Shown here piece by piece: positions 1 through 6,800 of a DNA stretch of 14,623 nt. The DNA comes from an uncultured Kineosporia sp. (GTDB lineage: Bacteria; Actinomycetota; Actinomycetes; Actinomycetales; Kineosporiaceae), in assembly GCA_937859855.1 (NCBI GenBank), contig CALMAR010000109.1:1-14623 (forward strand), written 5' to 3'. Each line of letters starts with the position of its first letter. Position 1 is the stretch's first letter. The notes beneath the pieces are model-generated. The model did no database searches and was not told the DNA's origin. It saw only the letters and a program-made list of their open reading frames with translations. The position numbers were made by a program, and so were the translations under genes.

Positions 1-390
1 TGAACTGGGTGGCGAACGCCGCGTCGCGCATCCCGCGCTGCGCGGCGATCTCGGCCGCTCCACGGTCGACGCCCGCAGCGCCGGGGCCGGGGCTGCGACC
101 ACGAGCGCGTCGCGGACCCCGAACTGGCTGCGAGCACGGGCTTCGAGGGCGTGGTCGCGGGGCAGGGCGTGATCGATCCGGATGCTCACGATGCCCGTCT
201 GCCGGGCCTCGGTGATCATTCGGGAGACGGTCGAGCGGGACAGGCCGCCCTGCCTGGCAATGGCGTTCTGGTCCAGGTTGTCCAGGTAGTACATCGAGGC
301 TATCGCCGCGATCAGCTCGTGACGGCTGTCCCCGTCGTCGCCCGGGCCACCGCCCCGGCCGCTGCCCCGGGGCCCACGTTCGGGGGTCAT
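1..390 (-). CDS. SorC-family sugar-binding transcriptional regulator (partial, N-terminal part)
   Basis: The gene starts at ATG 390 and runs off the left edge, leaving about 130 codons. After a Gly/Arg-rich head, residues 24-70 form a helix-turn-helix of SorC/DeoR type (YYLDNLDQNAIARQGGLSRS, then TVSRMITEARQTGIV). This is followed by the usual entry to the sugar-binding domain (ALEARARSQFGVRDALVVA). SorC proteins sense phosphorylated sugars and repress neighbouring catabolic genes. The start overlaps the stop of the upstream FGGY kinase (ATGA at 387-390), so the two are probably translationally coupled and share a phosphosugar signal. The frame stays open to the edge, but left of about position 110 its codons become atypical while another frame reads like normal high-GC coding sequence (RGAAEIAAQRGMRDAAF). 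A frameshift or junction there is possible. Family assignment is firm for the HTH part; the inducer is unknown. Confidence 0.82.
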   Translation of the reverse strand, partial: MTPERGPRGSGRGGGPGDDGDSRHELIAAIASMYYLDNLDQNAIARQGGLSRSTVSRMITEARQTGIVSIRIDHALPRDHALEARARSQFGVRDALVVAAPAPALRASTVERPRSPRSAGCATRRSPPSS

Positions 391-1946
391 CGCGACGGCT
401 CCCGATCCGCGAGGTCGGCCGCGCGGTGCAGCAGCGGCTTCATGGCGTCGTAGGACTCGGTGTAGAGGCCCAGTAGGGGCCGGTACTGCTCGGTCAGCGC
501 ACGCCTGGGCTCGATCACCCGGTCGGCGGCCACCATCGCCGCGCTGGCCTCCGGCATGTCCCGGTACAGGCCGGCGCCGAGTGCGGCGAGGATTGCCGCG
601 CCCAGCATCGCCGCGTCGTTCACCCGCGTCGTCCGGATCGGGACACCGGAGACGTCCGCATGGGTCTGCAGCCAGAACGGGCTGTTCAGGGCACCACCAC
701 AGGCCACCACGGCCTCGATCGGCCGGCCGCTGGAGCGCATGGCACCCAGGATCCCCTCCGTGCCGTAGCAGATCGACTCGATCACCGCCCGGAACAGGTG
801 CGCAGGCTCGTGCACCAGGGACAGCCCCCAGAACATCCCCCGGGCACGCGGATCGACATGCGGCGTGCGGTTGCCCTGCCAATAGTCCAGGGCCAGGAGT
901 CCGTCCGCGCCGGGCGGCAGGTCCCCGGCCGCCCGGTTGAGCTCCGCCAGCGTGCTAGCGACCTGGCCGGGCGGGCAATCCCGTCCCCGCAGCAGCCGGA
1001 TCAGCCAGTTCACCACCGAACCGGTCGACGTCTGACCGCCCTCCAGGGTGAACTGACCGGGCACCACCGCGTCGGTGTAGGAACCGAATAGGCCTTCGAC
1101 GTGGCACGGCCGCTCGGCCTGCAGCATGTGGACATGGGACGACCCGGTCACCATCGCGACCGTGCCCGGCCCGGTCACGCCCAGCCCGAGCATCGCGACG
1201 AAAGCGTCGGCGCCGCCCTGGGCGACCGGCGTGCCCGCGCGCAGTCCGAGTTCGGCGGCAGGTTCGGCGCCCAGTCCGCCCACCTGCTCCCCCATCAACA
1301 GGACCTGCGGCGCCACCCGCTCCCGGAGGTCGTGCATGTCGACGCTGTCCCACAGCTGCGTCGGCCAGCCACCGGCCAGCCGGTCGTAGTAGCCGCGGAT
1401 GGCCGCGGAGTTCACCGACGTCGACCTCATGCCGGTCAGGCGGAACGTCAGCCACTCCACGTAGTCCGCTAGCCAGCGGGTGGCCTCGTAAACCCCGCGC
1501 TCGTGACGGCGCAGCCACATCGCTTTGGACAGCATCCACTCGGCCGACGCGTGCGTGCCCGCACTGATACGCAGTGCCTCGGCGCCGGACCCGGCGATCC
1601 GATCCGCCTCGGCCGCGGACCGCACGTCCATCCACAGCAGTGCCGGGCGCAGCGGCCGGTCGTCGGCGCCCACCGCGACCATCGTGAAGCAGGTGCACGC
1701 CAGGGACATGCCCTTGACCTGGTCGGGCGCGGCGCCGGAGTCGGCGAGCACTCGGCGGACGCCGTCGCGGAGCCCGCGCCACCAGTCAGCAGGATCCTGT
1801 TCGGCCCAGCCCGGCCGGGCGTGCGTGGTGACGTAGGGCTCACGGGCCACGGTAACCAGCTCGCCGTCGAGTGTGAACAGGCCGACCCGGATGCTCTCCG
1901 TGCCGCCATCTACGCCCAGAACCAGCGGCCCCAGCACTCGATCCAT
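387..1946 (-). CDS. FGGY-family carbohydrate kinase
   Basis: A 519-residue sugar kinase of full family length. The phosphate loop is at residues 10-18 (LGVDGGTES). A substrate-side core follows (ACTCFTMVAV, ALLWMDVRSAAEADRI), the probable catalytic Asp is D247 in QGGADAF, and the C-terminal ATP-binding signature is at about 415-436 (CGGALNSPFWLQTHADVSGV). The family transfers the ATP gamma-phosphate to a sugar or polyol in the cytoplasm. The GSSHVHML and LEGGQTSTG stretches look closest to D-ribulokinase/xylulokinase-like members, but the substrate cannot be read from sequence. The frame extends upstream to about 2177, but the ATG at 1946 is preferred: a GGAGGG lies 8 nt upstream and the phosphate loop follows at once. 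It overlaps the SorC regulator by 4 bp, and a palindrome lies 60 bp upstream of its start. A SorC regulator with a kinase recalls the lsrR-lsrK arrangement, but the kinase does not look like LsrK. Confidence 0.9.
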   Translation of the reverse strand: MDRVLGPLVLGVDGGTESIRVGLFTLDGELVTVAREPYVTTHARPGWAEQDPADWWRGLRDGVRRVLADSGAAPDQVKGMSLACTCFTMVAVGADDRPLRPALLWMDVRSAAEADRIAGSGAEALRISAGTHASAEWMLSKAMWLRRHERGVYEATRWLADYVEWLTFRLTGMRSTSVNSAAIRGYYDRLAGGWPTQLWDSVDMHDLRERVAPQVLLMGEQVGGLGAEPAAELGLRAGTPVAQGGADAFVAMLGLGVTGPGTVAMVTGSSHVHMLQAERPCHVEGLFGSYTDAVVPGQFTLEGGQTSTGSVVNWLIRLLRGRDCPPGQVASTLAELNRAAGDLPPGADGLLALDYWQGNRTPHVDPRARGMFWGLSLVHEPAHLFRAVIESICYGTEGILGAMRSSGRPIEAVVACGGALNSPFWLQTHADVSGVPIRTTRVNDAAMLGAAILAALGAGLYRDMPEASAAMVAADRVIEPRRALTEQYRPLLGLYTESYDAMKPLLHRAADLADREPSR

Positions 1947-2004
1947 GCCCTCGCCCTCCAGCACGGCCAATGCCACCACGTCGAAGCTACAATATCTCAA
2001 ACCG

Positions 2005-2020
2005 GTGCACATAAGTGCAC
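2005..2020. promoter_or_regulatory. Candidate SorC operator in divergent kinase/reductase promoter region
   Basis: GTGCAC-ATAA-GTGCAC is a perfect inverted repeat with a 4-nt AT spacer. It lies in the 142-bp gap between the divergent kinase (start 1946) and RibD-like reductase (start 2089). The surroundings are AT-rich compared with the rest of the window. SorC/DeoR proteins bind short palindromes near their own operon promoter, so control by the adjacent SorC regulator is the simplest inference. Confidence 0.5.
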
Positions 2021-2088
2021 AATTTGCTGACAATGGTGGCGCCATCGCGCAGGTGCAAGGGCCTATAACGACAGGAGGAGGAACAACC

Positions 2089-2688
2089 ATGACCAGCCCG
2101 ACCCGGCGCCTGATCCGGGCCAACCTCAGCCTCACCCTTGACGGCCGATACAACGGCCGGGGCGGACCGGCGGACATCGGCTCGATCGTGCCCTACATGA
2201 CCAGCGACGTCGCGCGCGAACAACTCCGCCGCATCCACACGGGGGCGAGCCAGGTATTGCTAGGTCGCGGCAGCGCCGAGGGCTTCATGGGCTACTGGGG
2301 GCAGGTAGCCGACGACCAGAACGCCGACGTCCGCGATCGCGGCTACGCCACCTGGCTCATTCGGACGCAGAAGGTGGTCTTCTCCTCCACGTTGACGGCC
2401 GCGCCCTGGCCGCGGACGCGCATCGTGAACGCTCCCGCCGCCGAGGTCGTGGCCGGCCTGCGGACCTCTGGGGAGGGCGACATCCTCGTCAACACCAGCC
2501 CCAGCATCATCCAGCCGCTGCTCGCGGCGGACCTGATCGACCGCCTCTACCTGATGGTCACTCCGGAGATTGCCGGTGACGGTCAGCGGCTGTTCGCCGA
2601 TGGCCTGCCTCCCTCAGCGTGGAGGCTGACCCACCAGGACACCGGCGACATGGGTGAGCTGGCGCTGGTCTACGACCGGGCCCGCTGA
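2089..2688 (+). CDS. Dihydrofolate-reductase-like (RibD C-terminal domain) family protein
   Basis: A 199-residue single-domain protein with the RibD-C/DHFR-like fold. It has an N-terminal strand with ANLSLTLDGRYNG, then QVLLGRGSAEGF near residue 60 where the family has its nucleotide-binding Gly-Arg, then ILVNTSPSIIQPLLAADLID followed by LYLMVTPEIAGDGQRLF near the C-terminus. Family members are cytoplasmic NADPH-dependent reductases; true folate or riboflavin roles are usually not shown for stand-alone copies. The start at 2089 is fixed by a strong AGGAGGAGG at 2073-2081. It is divergent from the FGGY kinase across a shared control region and converges with a second, different member of the same family. 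The substrate is unknown. Confidence 0.85.
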   Translation: MTSPTRRLIRANLSLTLDGRYNGRGGPADIGSIVPYMTSDVAREQLRRIHTGASQVLLGRGSAEGFMGYWGQVADDQNADVRDRGYATWLIRTQKVVFSSTLTAAPWPRTRIVNAPAAEVVAGLRTSGEGDILVNTSPSIIQPLLAADLIDRLYLMVTPEIAGDGQRLFADGLPPSAWRLTHQDTGDMGELALVYDRAR

Positions 2689-2750
2689 CGCGGATCCTCC
2701 GCACTGAACGGTCCTGCGCAGTGTCCAGTCCTGCCGCAGGCAGCATCCGA

Positions 2751-3335
2751 CTAGTGGCGGACGCGGTACCGCAGGTGCGTAGCCCGGGTCCCGAGCACGA
2801 CCGTGGGGTTTTCGAGCATGACTGGGCCTCGGGTCAGATTCCCGAAGTAGGCCTTTCCGCCGCCCATGAGCAGGGGTACGAGGCTGACAGCCACTTCGTC
2901 CATGAGGTTCAGGTCGAGTAGCTGACCGACCAGGTTCGCGCTGGCGACGGCGACGTCTCGGTCACCCGCGATGGCACGCGCTTCCTCAACGGCCTGTCGC
3001 ACGTCGCTGACGAAATGGGTCCGGGGCCAGCGTTTGACGTCGGCCGGCGGGGTGTGTGTGACGACGACGACGGGTGCACCGATCGGGTGCTGGTCGCCCC
3101 AGCCGTTCGTGATGTCGAACAGTCGCCGGCCACAGATTAGCGCCCCGATCTCGTTCATCAATGAGCGCAGCATGCCAGCGCCCGCTTCGTCGAGGTGGAA
3201 TCGGATATCCGGGTTCCCGCTGGACAGTTCGATCGGGCCGGCGTCATACCAGTCGAACAGTGCTCCGACCTCGTCGGTGTCAGTGGCTATGTAGCCATCC
3301 AGGGACATGGTCATGTGAGCCAGGATCCGAGCCAT
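2751..3335 (-). CDS. Dihydrofolate-reductase-like (RibD C-terminal domain) family protein
   Basis: A 194-residue RibD-C/DHFR-like reductase, a different subgroup from the copy at 2089. It opens with MARILAHMTMSLDGYIATD, the classic N-terminal strand of these NADPH-dependent reductases. It continues with an acidic loop (FDWYDAG), ICGRRLFD, VVVVTHTPP, then GDRDVAVASANLVGQLLDLN and the C-terminal VPLLMGGGKAYFGN. The ATG at 3335 was chosen because the conserved domain begins there. An upstream in-frame GTG at 3371 is possible, since no good ribosome site precedes 3335. It converges on the 2089 reductase with only 62 bp between the stops and no convincing terminator there. Cytoplasmic; substrate unknown. 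Confidence 0.85.
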   Translation of the reverse strand: MARILAHMTMSLDGYIATDTDEVGALFDWYDAGPIELSSGNPDIRFHLDEAGAGMLRSLMNEIGALICGRRLFDITNGWGDQHPIGAPVVVVTHTPPADVKRWPRTHFVSDVRQAVEEARAIAGDRDVAVASANLVGQLLDLNLMDEVAVSLVPLLMGGGKAYFGNLTRGPVMLENPTVVLGTRATHLRYRVRH

Positions 3336-3621
3336 GAGTAAGAAGCTAACCGCACAAGCGATGTATCGCACCGCACCCGGTCTTCATCCTCTCCAGGAAC
3401 GGGTTGGACAGGATCAGGGCGGCACCGGCAGGCCCCGCATGGCGCCGAACGCCTGAGGTTTCCTCGAGCATCTGCTTGGAACCGCGCTCTTCATTACTGC
3501 ACACCGGCGGCTTCAAGACCCGGCCGCGTCGTCAGGACGGTACCGCGACCGCCGCCGCGGCCTCCCAGCGTGCAGCACCTGTCGCGCGCAACACCCGCAT
3601 GATCGGATCGGGACTGCGGCT
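3336..3621. other. Intergenic stretch without a recognisable gene
   Basis: This lies between the RibD-like reductase and the end of the LysR gene. Short open frames exist on both strands (for example a minus-strand stretch reading ALILSNPFLERM) but none has a ribosome site plus family resemblance. No strong hairpin follows the LysR stop. Confidence 0.5.
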
Positions 3622-4551
3622 TCAGACCGGGCTGGCAATCACATCCTGCACGGCTTGGCGCACCTGCTCCCGGAGCCAGCGCTGGGCCGGGTCATTGTCC
3701 GCCCGGGCGTGCCAGGACATGAAGTAGGGCAGTGACTGGACCTGCAGGGGAGCGGGGAACACGCACAGGTGCTCGCCGTAGGGGGCGACGAAGTGCTGCA
3801 GAGCCCGGACCGGCATAGTCAGGATGAGCTGCGTGCCGATCAGGGCCAGCGGCGCTGTGGCGTGGAAAGGCATGGTCAGGACCGCCTCGCGGGGCCTGCC
3901 CATGGCGGCGAGCACTCCGTCCACGGAGGGCTGCTGTCCCTGGTCGATGTCGATGACGAGGTGCCCGAAGGAGAGGTAGTCGTCGAGGGAAATGCTCCGC
4001 TGGGGGGCGAGCCGGTGACCTCGGTGAACGATGCACACCATGTCATCGGTGAACAGCAACTCGTTCAGCACGGGTGCCGGGCGCTGCATCCCTGAGAAGG
4101 TGAGATCCAGCTCGCCGTCGGCCAGGTCGCGGAAGACTTTCTGGTGCCAGGGTTGGAAGCGGATGGAGGCTCGCGGGGCCTGGGCGAGAACCAAGGTGAA
4201 GACCGCGGAGCCGAATGTGATCACCGCGTAGTCGCTTCCCGCCAGGCGGAACCGGCGGGTCTCGGTGGCTGGATCGAAGTCCCGCCCGAGCAACATGGAC
4301 TGCAGGTGCGGCATCACGTCCGCCAATTGCACGCGCAGTGTCGTCGCGGCCGGGGTCAGATGGTAACCGTCGCCGTTGCGCACCAGCAGGTCGTCCTTCA
4401 GCAGACGGCGCAACCGGCCCAGCGCCCGGCTCATCGCTGACTGGCTCAGCCCGACGGCGTCGGCCGCGCGGGACACGCTGCGCTCGTCCAGGAGCGCGGC
4501 CAGCGCCGGGAGCAGGTTGAGATCCACCCGGCCCAGTTGCATGTCGTGCAT
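3622..4551 (-). CDS. LysR-family transcriptional regulator
   Basis: A 309-residue LysR regulator of normal family length. The winged helix-turn-helix is near residues 10-60 (DLNLLPALAALLDERSVSRA, LSQSAMSRALGRLRRLLKDD, LVRNG), followed by LTPAA and the linker helix. A periplasmic-binding-protein-like effector domain follows (FRLAGSDYAVITFG, DLTFSGMQ, MVCIVHRGHRLA). The start at 4551 is preferred over the ATG at 4542: AGGA lies 8 nt upstream and the conserved MQLGRVDLNLL follows. The frame also extends to 4626, but that start would run across the divergent promoter. It is divergent from the SDR-SDR-tautomerase operon with an 89-bp gap, the textbook layout for a LysR protein controlling the adjacent operon through a small co-inducer. 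The effector is unknown. Confidence 0.92.
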   Translation of the reverse strand: MHDMQLGRVDLNLLPALAALLDERSVSRAADAVGLSQSAMSRALGRLRRLLKDDLLVRNGDGYHLTPAATTLRVQLADVMPHLQSMLLGRDFDPATETRRFRLAGSDYAVITFGSAVFTLVLAQAPRASIRFQPWHQKVFRDLADGELDLTFSGMQRPAPVLNELLFTDDMVCIVHRGHRLAPQRSISLDDYLSFGHLVIDIDQGQQPSVDGVLAAMGRPREAVLTMPFHATAPLALIGTQLILTMPVRALQHFVAPYGEHLCVFPAPLQVQSLPYFMSWHARADNDPAQRWLREQVRQAVQDVIASPV

Positions 4552-4585
4552 AGTCGAGATCCTAACTGTGCACGTGACGCACGGA

Positions 4586-4601
4586 CCATTCTCGGAGATG
4601 G
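4586..4601. promoter_or_regulatory. Candidate LysR-binding palindrome
   Basis: CCATTCTCGGAGATGG is a 16-bp palindrome with 7 of 8 base pairs matching (outer CCAT/ATGG perfect). It is centred in the 89-bp gap between the LysR start (4551) and the first SDR (4641). Its dimensions fit the interrupted dyad (outer arms around an N7-N9 centre) typical of LysR recognition sites. A second, weaker symmetry (GTGC...GCAC) lies at about 4568-4582. Confidence 0.45.
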
Positions 4602-4640
4602 TAGGCGTGACAACGTCGGACAGCAATCCCGAGGAGAGAA

Positions 4641-5387
4641 ATGCCCACGTCAGCAGCAGGGCAACGGGTCGCAGTGGTGACCGGAGGCTCGCGCGGCATC
4701 GGGCGCGCCTGCGCCACCCGACTCGCCCGAGACGGCTTCGCGGTGATCATCAACTACGCCTCGAACGAGGACGAGGCCGCCAAGGCGGTCGCAGAGGTCG
4801 AGGAGGCCGGGGGCCGGGTGTACGCCGTCAAGGGCGACGTGGCGGACGAGCAGCAGATGGCCGCCGTGTTCGACGCTGCCACACAGCGCTACGGCGGATT
4901 GGATGTCGTCGTGCACGCCGCCGGGCGGATGCCGCTGTCGCCGATCGCCGACCTGGATCTCGAAGAGCTGGACAGTGTTCACCGCACGAACATCCGTGGC
5001 ACCTTCGTCGTCGACCAGCTCGCCGCCCGGCAGCTGCGAGATGGCGGCGCCATCGTGAACTTCTCGACAACCGTCGTCGGCACGGCCTTTCCCAGCTACG
5101 GCGCCTACGCGGCCAGCAAAGGCGCGGTCGAGGTGCTCACCCGCATCCTGGCGAAGGAGCTCGGCTCCCGGAACATCTCAGTGAACGCCGTTGCCCCCGG
5201 CCCGACCGCGACCGAGCTGTTCACCAAGGACAAGACCAACGAGGACATCGACCGGATCACCAAGATGATCCCCTTGGGGCGACTTGGACAGCCGGACGAG
5301 ATCGCCAACGTGGTCGGGTTCCTGGCCGGTCCGGAAGGTCACTGGATCAGCGGCCAAGTCGTGCGCGCCAACGGCGCGATGATCTGA
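4641..5387 (+). CDS. Short-chain dehydrogenase/reductase (classical SDR, 3-oxoacyl-ACP-reductase-like)
   Basis: A 248-residue classical SDR. The Rossmann dinucleotide motif is TGGSRGIG (residues 14-21), and NYASN after the second strand with R18 favours NADPH. HAAG stands at 92-95 where most members have NNAG. The catalytic set is N117, S142, Y156 and K160 (YGAYAASK). The C-terminal LGRLGQPDEIANVVGFLAG and a final GQVVRANGAMI complete the fold. The reaction is NAD(P)-dependent interconversion of an alcohol and a ketone or aldehyde in the cytoplasm. The start at 4641 has GAGGAGAG 5 nt upstream. It is the first gene of an operon with a second SDR 11 bp downstream and a tautomerase, divergent from LysR. 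Despite FabG-like features, the context suggests a dedicated pathway step, not fatty-acid synthesis. Confidence 0.93.
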   Translation: MPTSAAGQRVAVVTGGSRGIGRACATRLARDGFAVIINYASNEDEAAKAVAEVEEAGGRVYAVKGDVADEQQMAAVFDAATQRYGGLDVVVHAAGRMPLSPIADLDLEELDSVHRTNIRGTFVVDQLAARQLRDGGAIVNFSTTVVGTAFPSYGAYAASKGAVEVLTRILAKELGSRNISVNAVAPGPTATELFTKDKTNEDIDRITKMIPLGRLGQPDEIANVVGFLAGPEGHWISGQVVRANGAMI

Positions 5388-5398
5388 GGGAGGCGACC

Positions 5399-6307
5399 AT
5401 GACCACCGAAACAACCAAGACTGTCGTCGTCACCGGGGCGTCCAGCGGGTTCGGTGCCCTCACCTCGGATGAGCTGGCCCGCCACGGCCACCGCGTGTAC
5501 GCCGGCATCCGGGATATCAGCGGCAAGAACGCCGATGTGGTCGAAAAGCTCAAAGTCAAGGCCGAGAAGGAGGGGTGGTCACTGTCCGCTGTGGAGCTCG
5601 ACGTCTCCTCGCAGGAGTCCGTCGACGCAGCGGTGGCGCAGATTCTCCAGGAGTCTGGGCAGCTCGACGTGATCGTGCACAACGCCGGCCACATGGTCCT
5701 CGGGCCCGCCGAGGCTTTCACCCCCGAGCAGCTCGCCTCGGTGTACGACACCAACGTTCTGGGCGCGCAGCGCCTGAACCGTGCCGCATTGCCGCAGATG
5801 CGGGACCGCGGCGACGGGCTGCTGGTTTGGGTGGGGTCCACCAGCACCCGGGGTGGTTGCCCGCCGTTCCTCGGGCCCTACTTCGCGGCCAAGGCAGCCG
5901 GGGACGCGCTGGCGGTCAGCTACGCCGCCGAGCTGATCAAGTTCGGCATCGACACCACCATCATCCTGCCCGGTGCGTTCACCTCGGGGACCAACCACTT
6001 CGCTCACGCCGGGGAGCCCGGCGACCAGGACACCGCCGGCGCCTACGACGAGAAGTACGGGCAGTTGCGGGACGACGTCAACAAGCGGCTCTCCGACATC
6101 CTGCCGCCCGACGCGGACGTATCCGAGGTGGCTCGGGAGATCAGGCGGGTGGTCGAGCTCCCTCGCGGTCAGCGGCCGTTCAGGGTACACATCGACCCCA
6201 GCAAAGACGGCAGCGAGGTGGTGACAGCCGTCGCGGACCGCATCCGGGCCGACTTCTACCGCCGCGTAGGCATTCAAGAACTCCTGACCCCGAACAGCGC
6301 GCTCTGA
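5399..6307 (+). CDS. Short-chain dehydrogenase/reductase (second, divergent SDR)
   Basis: A 302-residue SDR, longer than the first. The cofactor motif is TGASSGFG (residues 12-19), HNAG is at 94-97, and the active site is S147, Y161 and K165 (GPYFAAK). An extended C-terminus of about 100 residues includes an acidic, polar insert (AHAGEPGDQDTAGAYDEKYG) and PRGQRPFRVHIDPSKDG. VYAGIRD after the second strand, with Arg, suggests NADP(H). The start at 5399 is set by AGGGAGG 6 nt upstream, and the gap to the preceding SDR stop is 11 bp, so the genes are co-transcribed. The C-terminal extension probably shapes the substrate pocket. The frame is open far upstream, but that part is only the shadow of the first SDR. 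The two SDRs are not close duplicates, so they may act on different positions of one compound. Confidence 0.92.
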   Translation: MTTETTKTVVVTGASSGFGALTSDELARHGHRVYAGIRDISGKNADVVEKLKVKAEKEGWSLSAVELDVSSQESVDAAVAQILQESGQLDVIVHNAGHMVLGPAEAFTPEQLASVYDTNVLGAQRLNRAALPQMRDRGDGLLVWVGSTSTRGGCPPFLGPYFAAKAAGDALAVSYAAELIKFGIDTTIILPGAFTSGTNHFAHAGEPGDQDTAGAYDEKYGQLRDDVNKRLSDILPPDADVSEVAREIRRVVELPRGQRPFRVHIDPSKDGSEVVTAVADRIRADFYRRVGIQELLTPNSAL

Positions 6308-6362
6308 CTCCGGCGTCGCGCGCACGCCACCCACTGGCTCCAACTGATCCGAAAGGAACGCA

Positions 6363-6563
6363 ATGCCATTCGCCAACCTGAAAGTGCCCGCCGGAACACT
6401 CGACGCGGACCAGAAAAAGCACGCGGTCAACACCGTGACGGACCTGTACGTCGAGTTCTACGGCGAGCAGGCCCGCCAGAACGTCTTGGTCCTCGTCGAG
6501 GAGGTACCAGACGGCGGCTGGGGCATCGGCGGCCAGATCCTCACCAAGGCCGACCTGACCTGA
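6363..6563 (+). CDS. 4-oxalocrotonate-tautomerase-like enzyme
   Basis: A 66-residue protein of tautomerase-superfamily subunit size. It begins Met-Pro-Phe-Ala, so removal of Met exposes the catalytic N-terminal proline. An Arg at mature position 37, close to the Arg39 of 4-oxalocrotonate tautomerase, and the C-terminal GGWGIGG (Trp near position 52) are present. The Arg11 of the classical enzyme is replaced by Thr, so the substrate is probably not 4-oxalocrotonate itself. These proteins assemble as hexamers or similar oligomers and catalyse keto-enol tautomerisation or related chemistry. It has a GAAAGGAA ribosome site, lies 55 bp after the second SDR, and is the last gene before a strong hairpin, so it belongs to the LysR-controlled operon. 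Confidence 0.9.
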   Translation: MPFANLKVPAGTLDADQKKHAVNTVTDLYVEFYGEQARQNVLVLVEEVPDGGWGIGGQILTKADLT

Positions 6564-6576
6564 CCGCCACGAAAGC

Positions 6577-6619
6577 CCCTGCCGTGGTCGCTGTCCGGCC
6601 GGCGGCGACCACGGCAGGG
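6577..6619 (+). terminator. Strong hairpin terminator after the SDR-SDR-tautomerase operon
   Basis: CCCTGCCGTGGTCGC (6577-6591) and GCGACCACGGCAGGG (6605-6619) form a perfect 15-bp stem with a 13-nt loop, starting 13 bp after the tautomerase stop. There is no T-run, which is usual for actinomycete hairpin terminators. Confidence 0.85.
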
Positions 6620-6800
6620 CACGTCCGGTCACGCCGCCCAGCCGGCTGCGGGCTCCAGCTCTAGGACCACCGTCGCTACAGCTTGGTGGCCCGGAGCACG
6701 ACGTCGTCGACGTGGTGGGTGCTCGCTGCGCCGGAGGCCGGGGCCGGATCTCGAGTCAACCGTGGGTCCGTCGGCTTCGGTGGTTCGACTCCGCAGCAGT

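Noticed and set aside
1947..2177. N-terminal extension of the FGGY kinase frame
   Set aside because: It crosses the divergent promoter region and the start of the reductase. The ATG at 1946 has a ribosome site and directly precedes the phosphate loop.
2690..2702. GCGGA-TCC-TCCGC hairpin after the first RibD-like gene
   Set aside because: A 5-bp stem with a 3-nt loop is too small to call a terminator.
4376..6307. Very long plus-strand open frame of 643 codons
   Set aside because: Only its last 303 codons (from 5399) are the second SDR. The earlier part is antisense to LysR and then out of frame with the first SDR.
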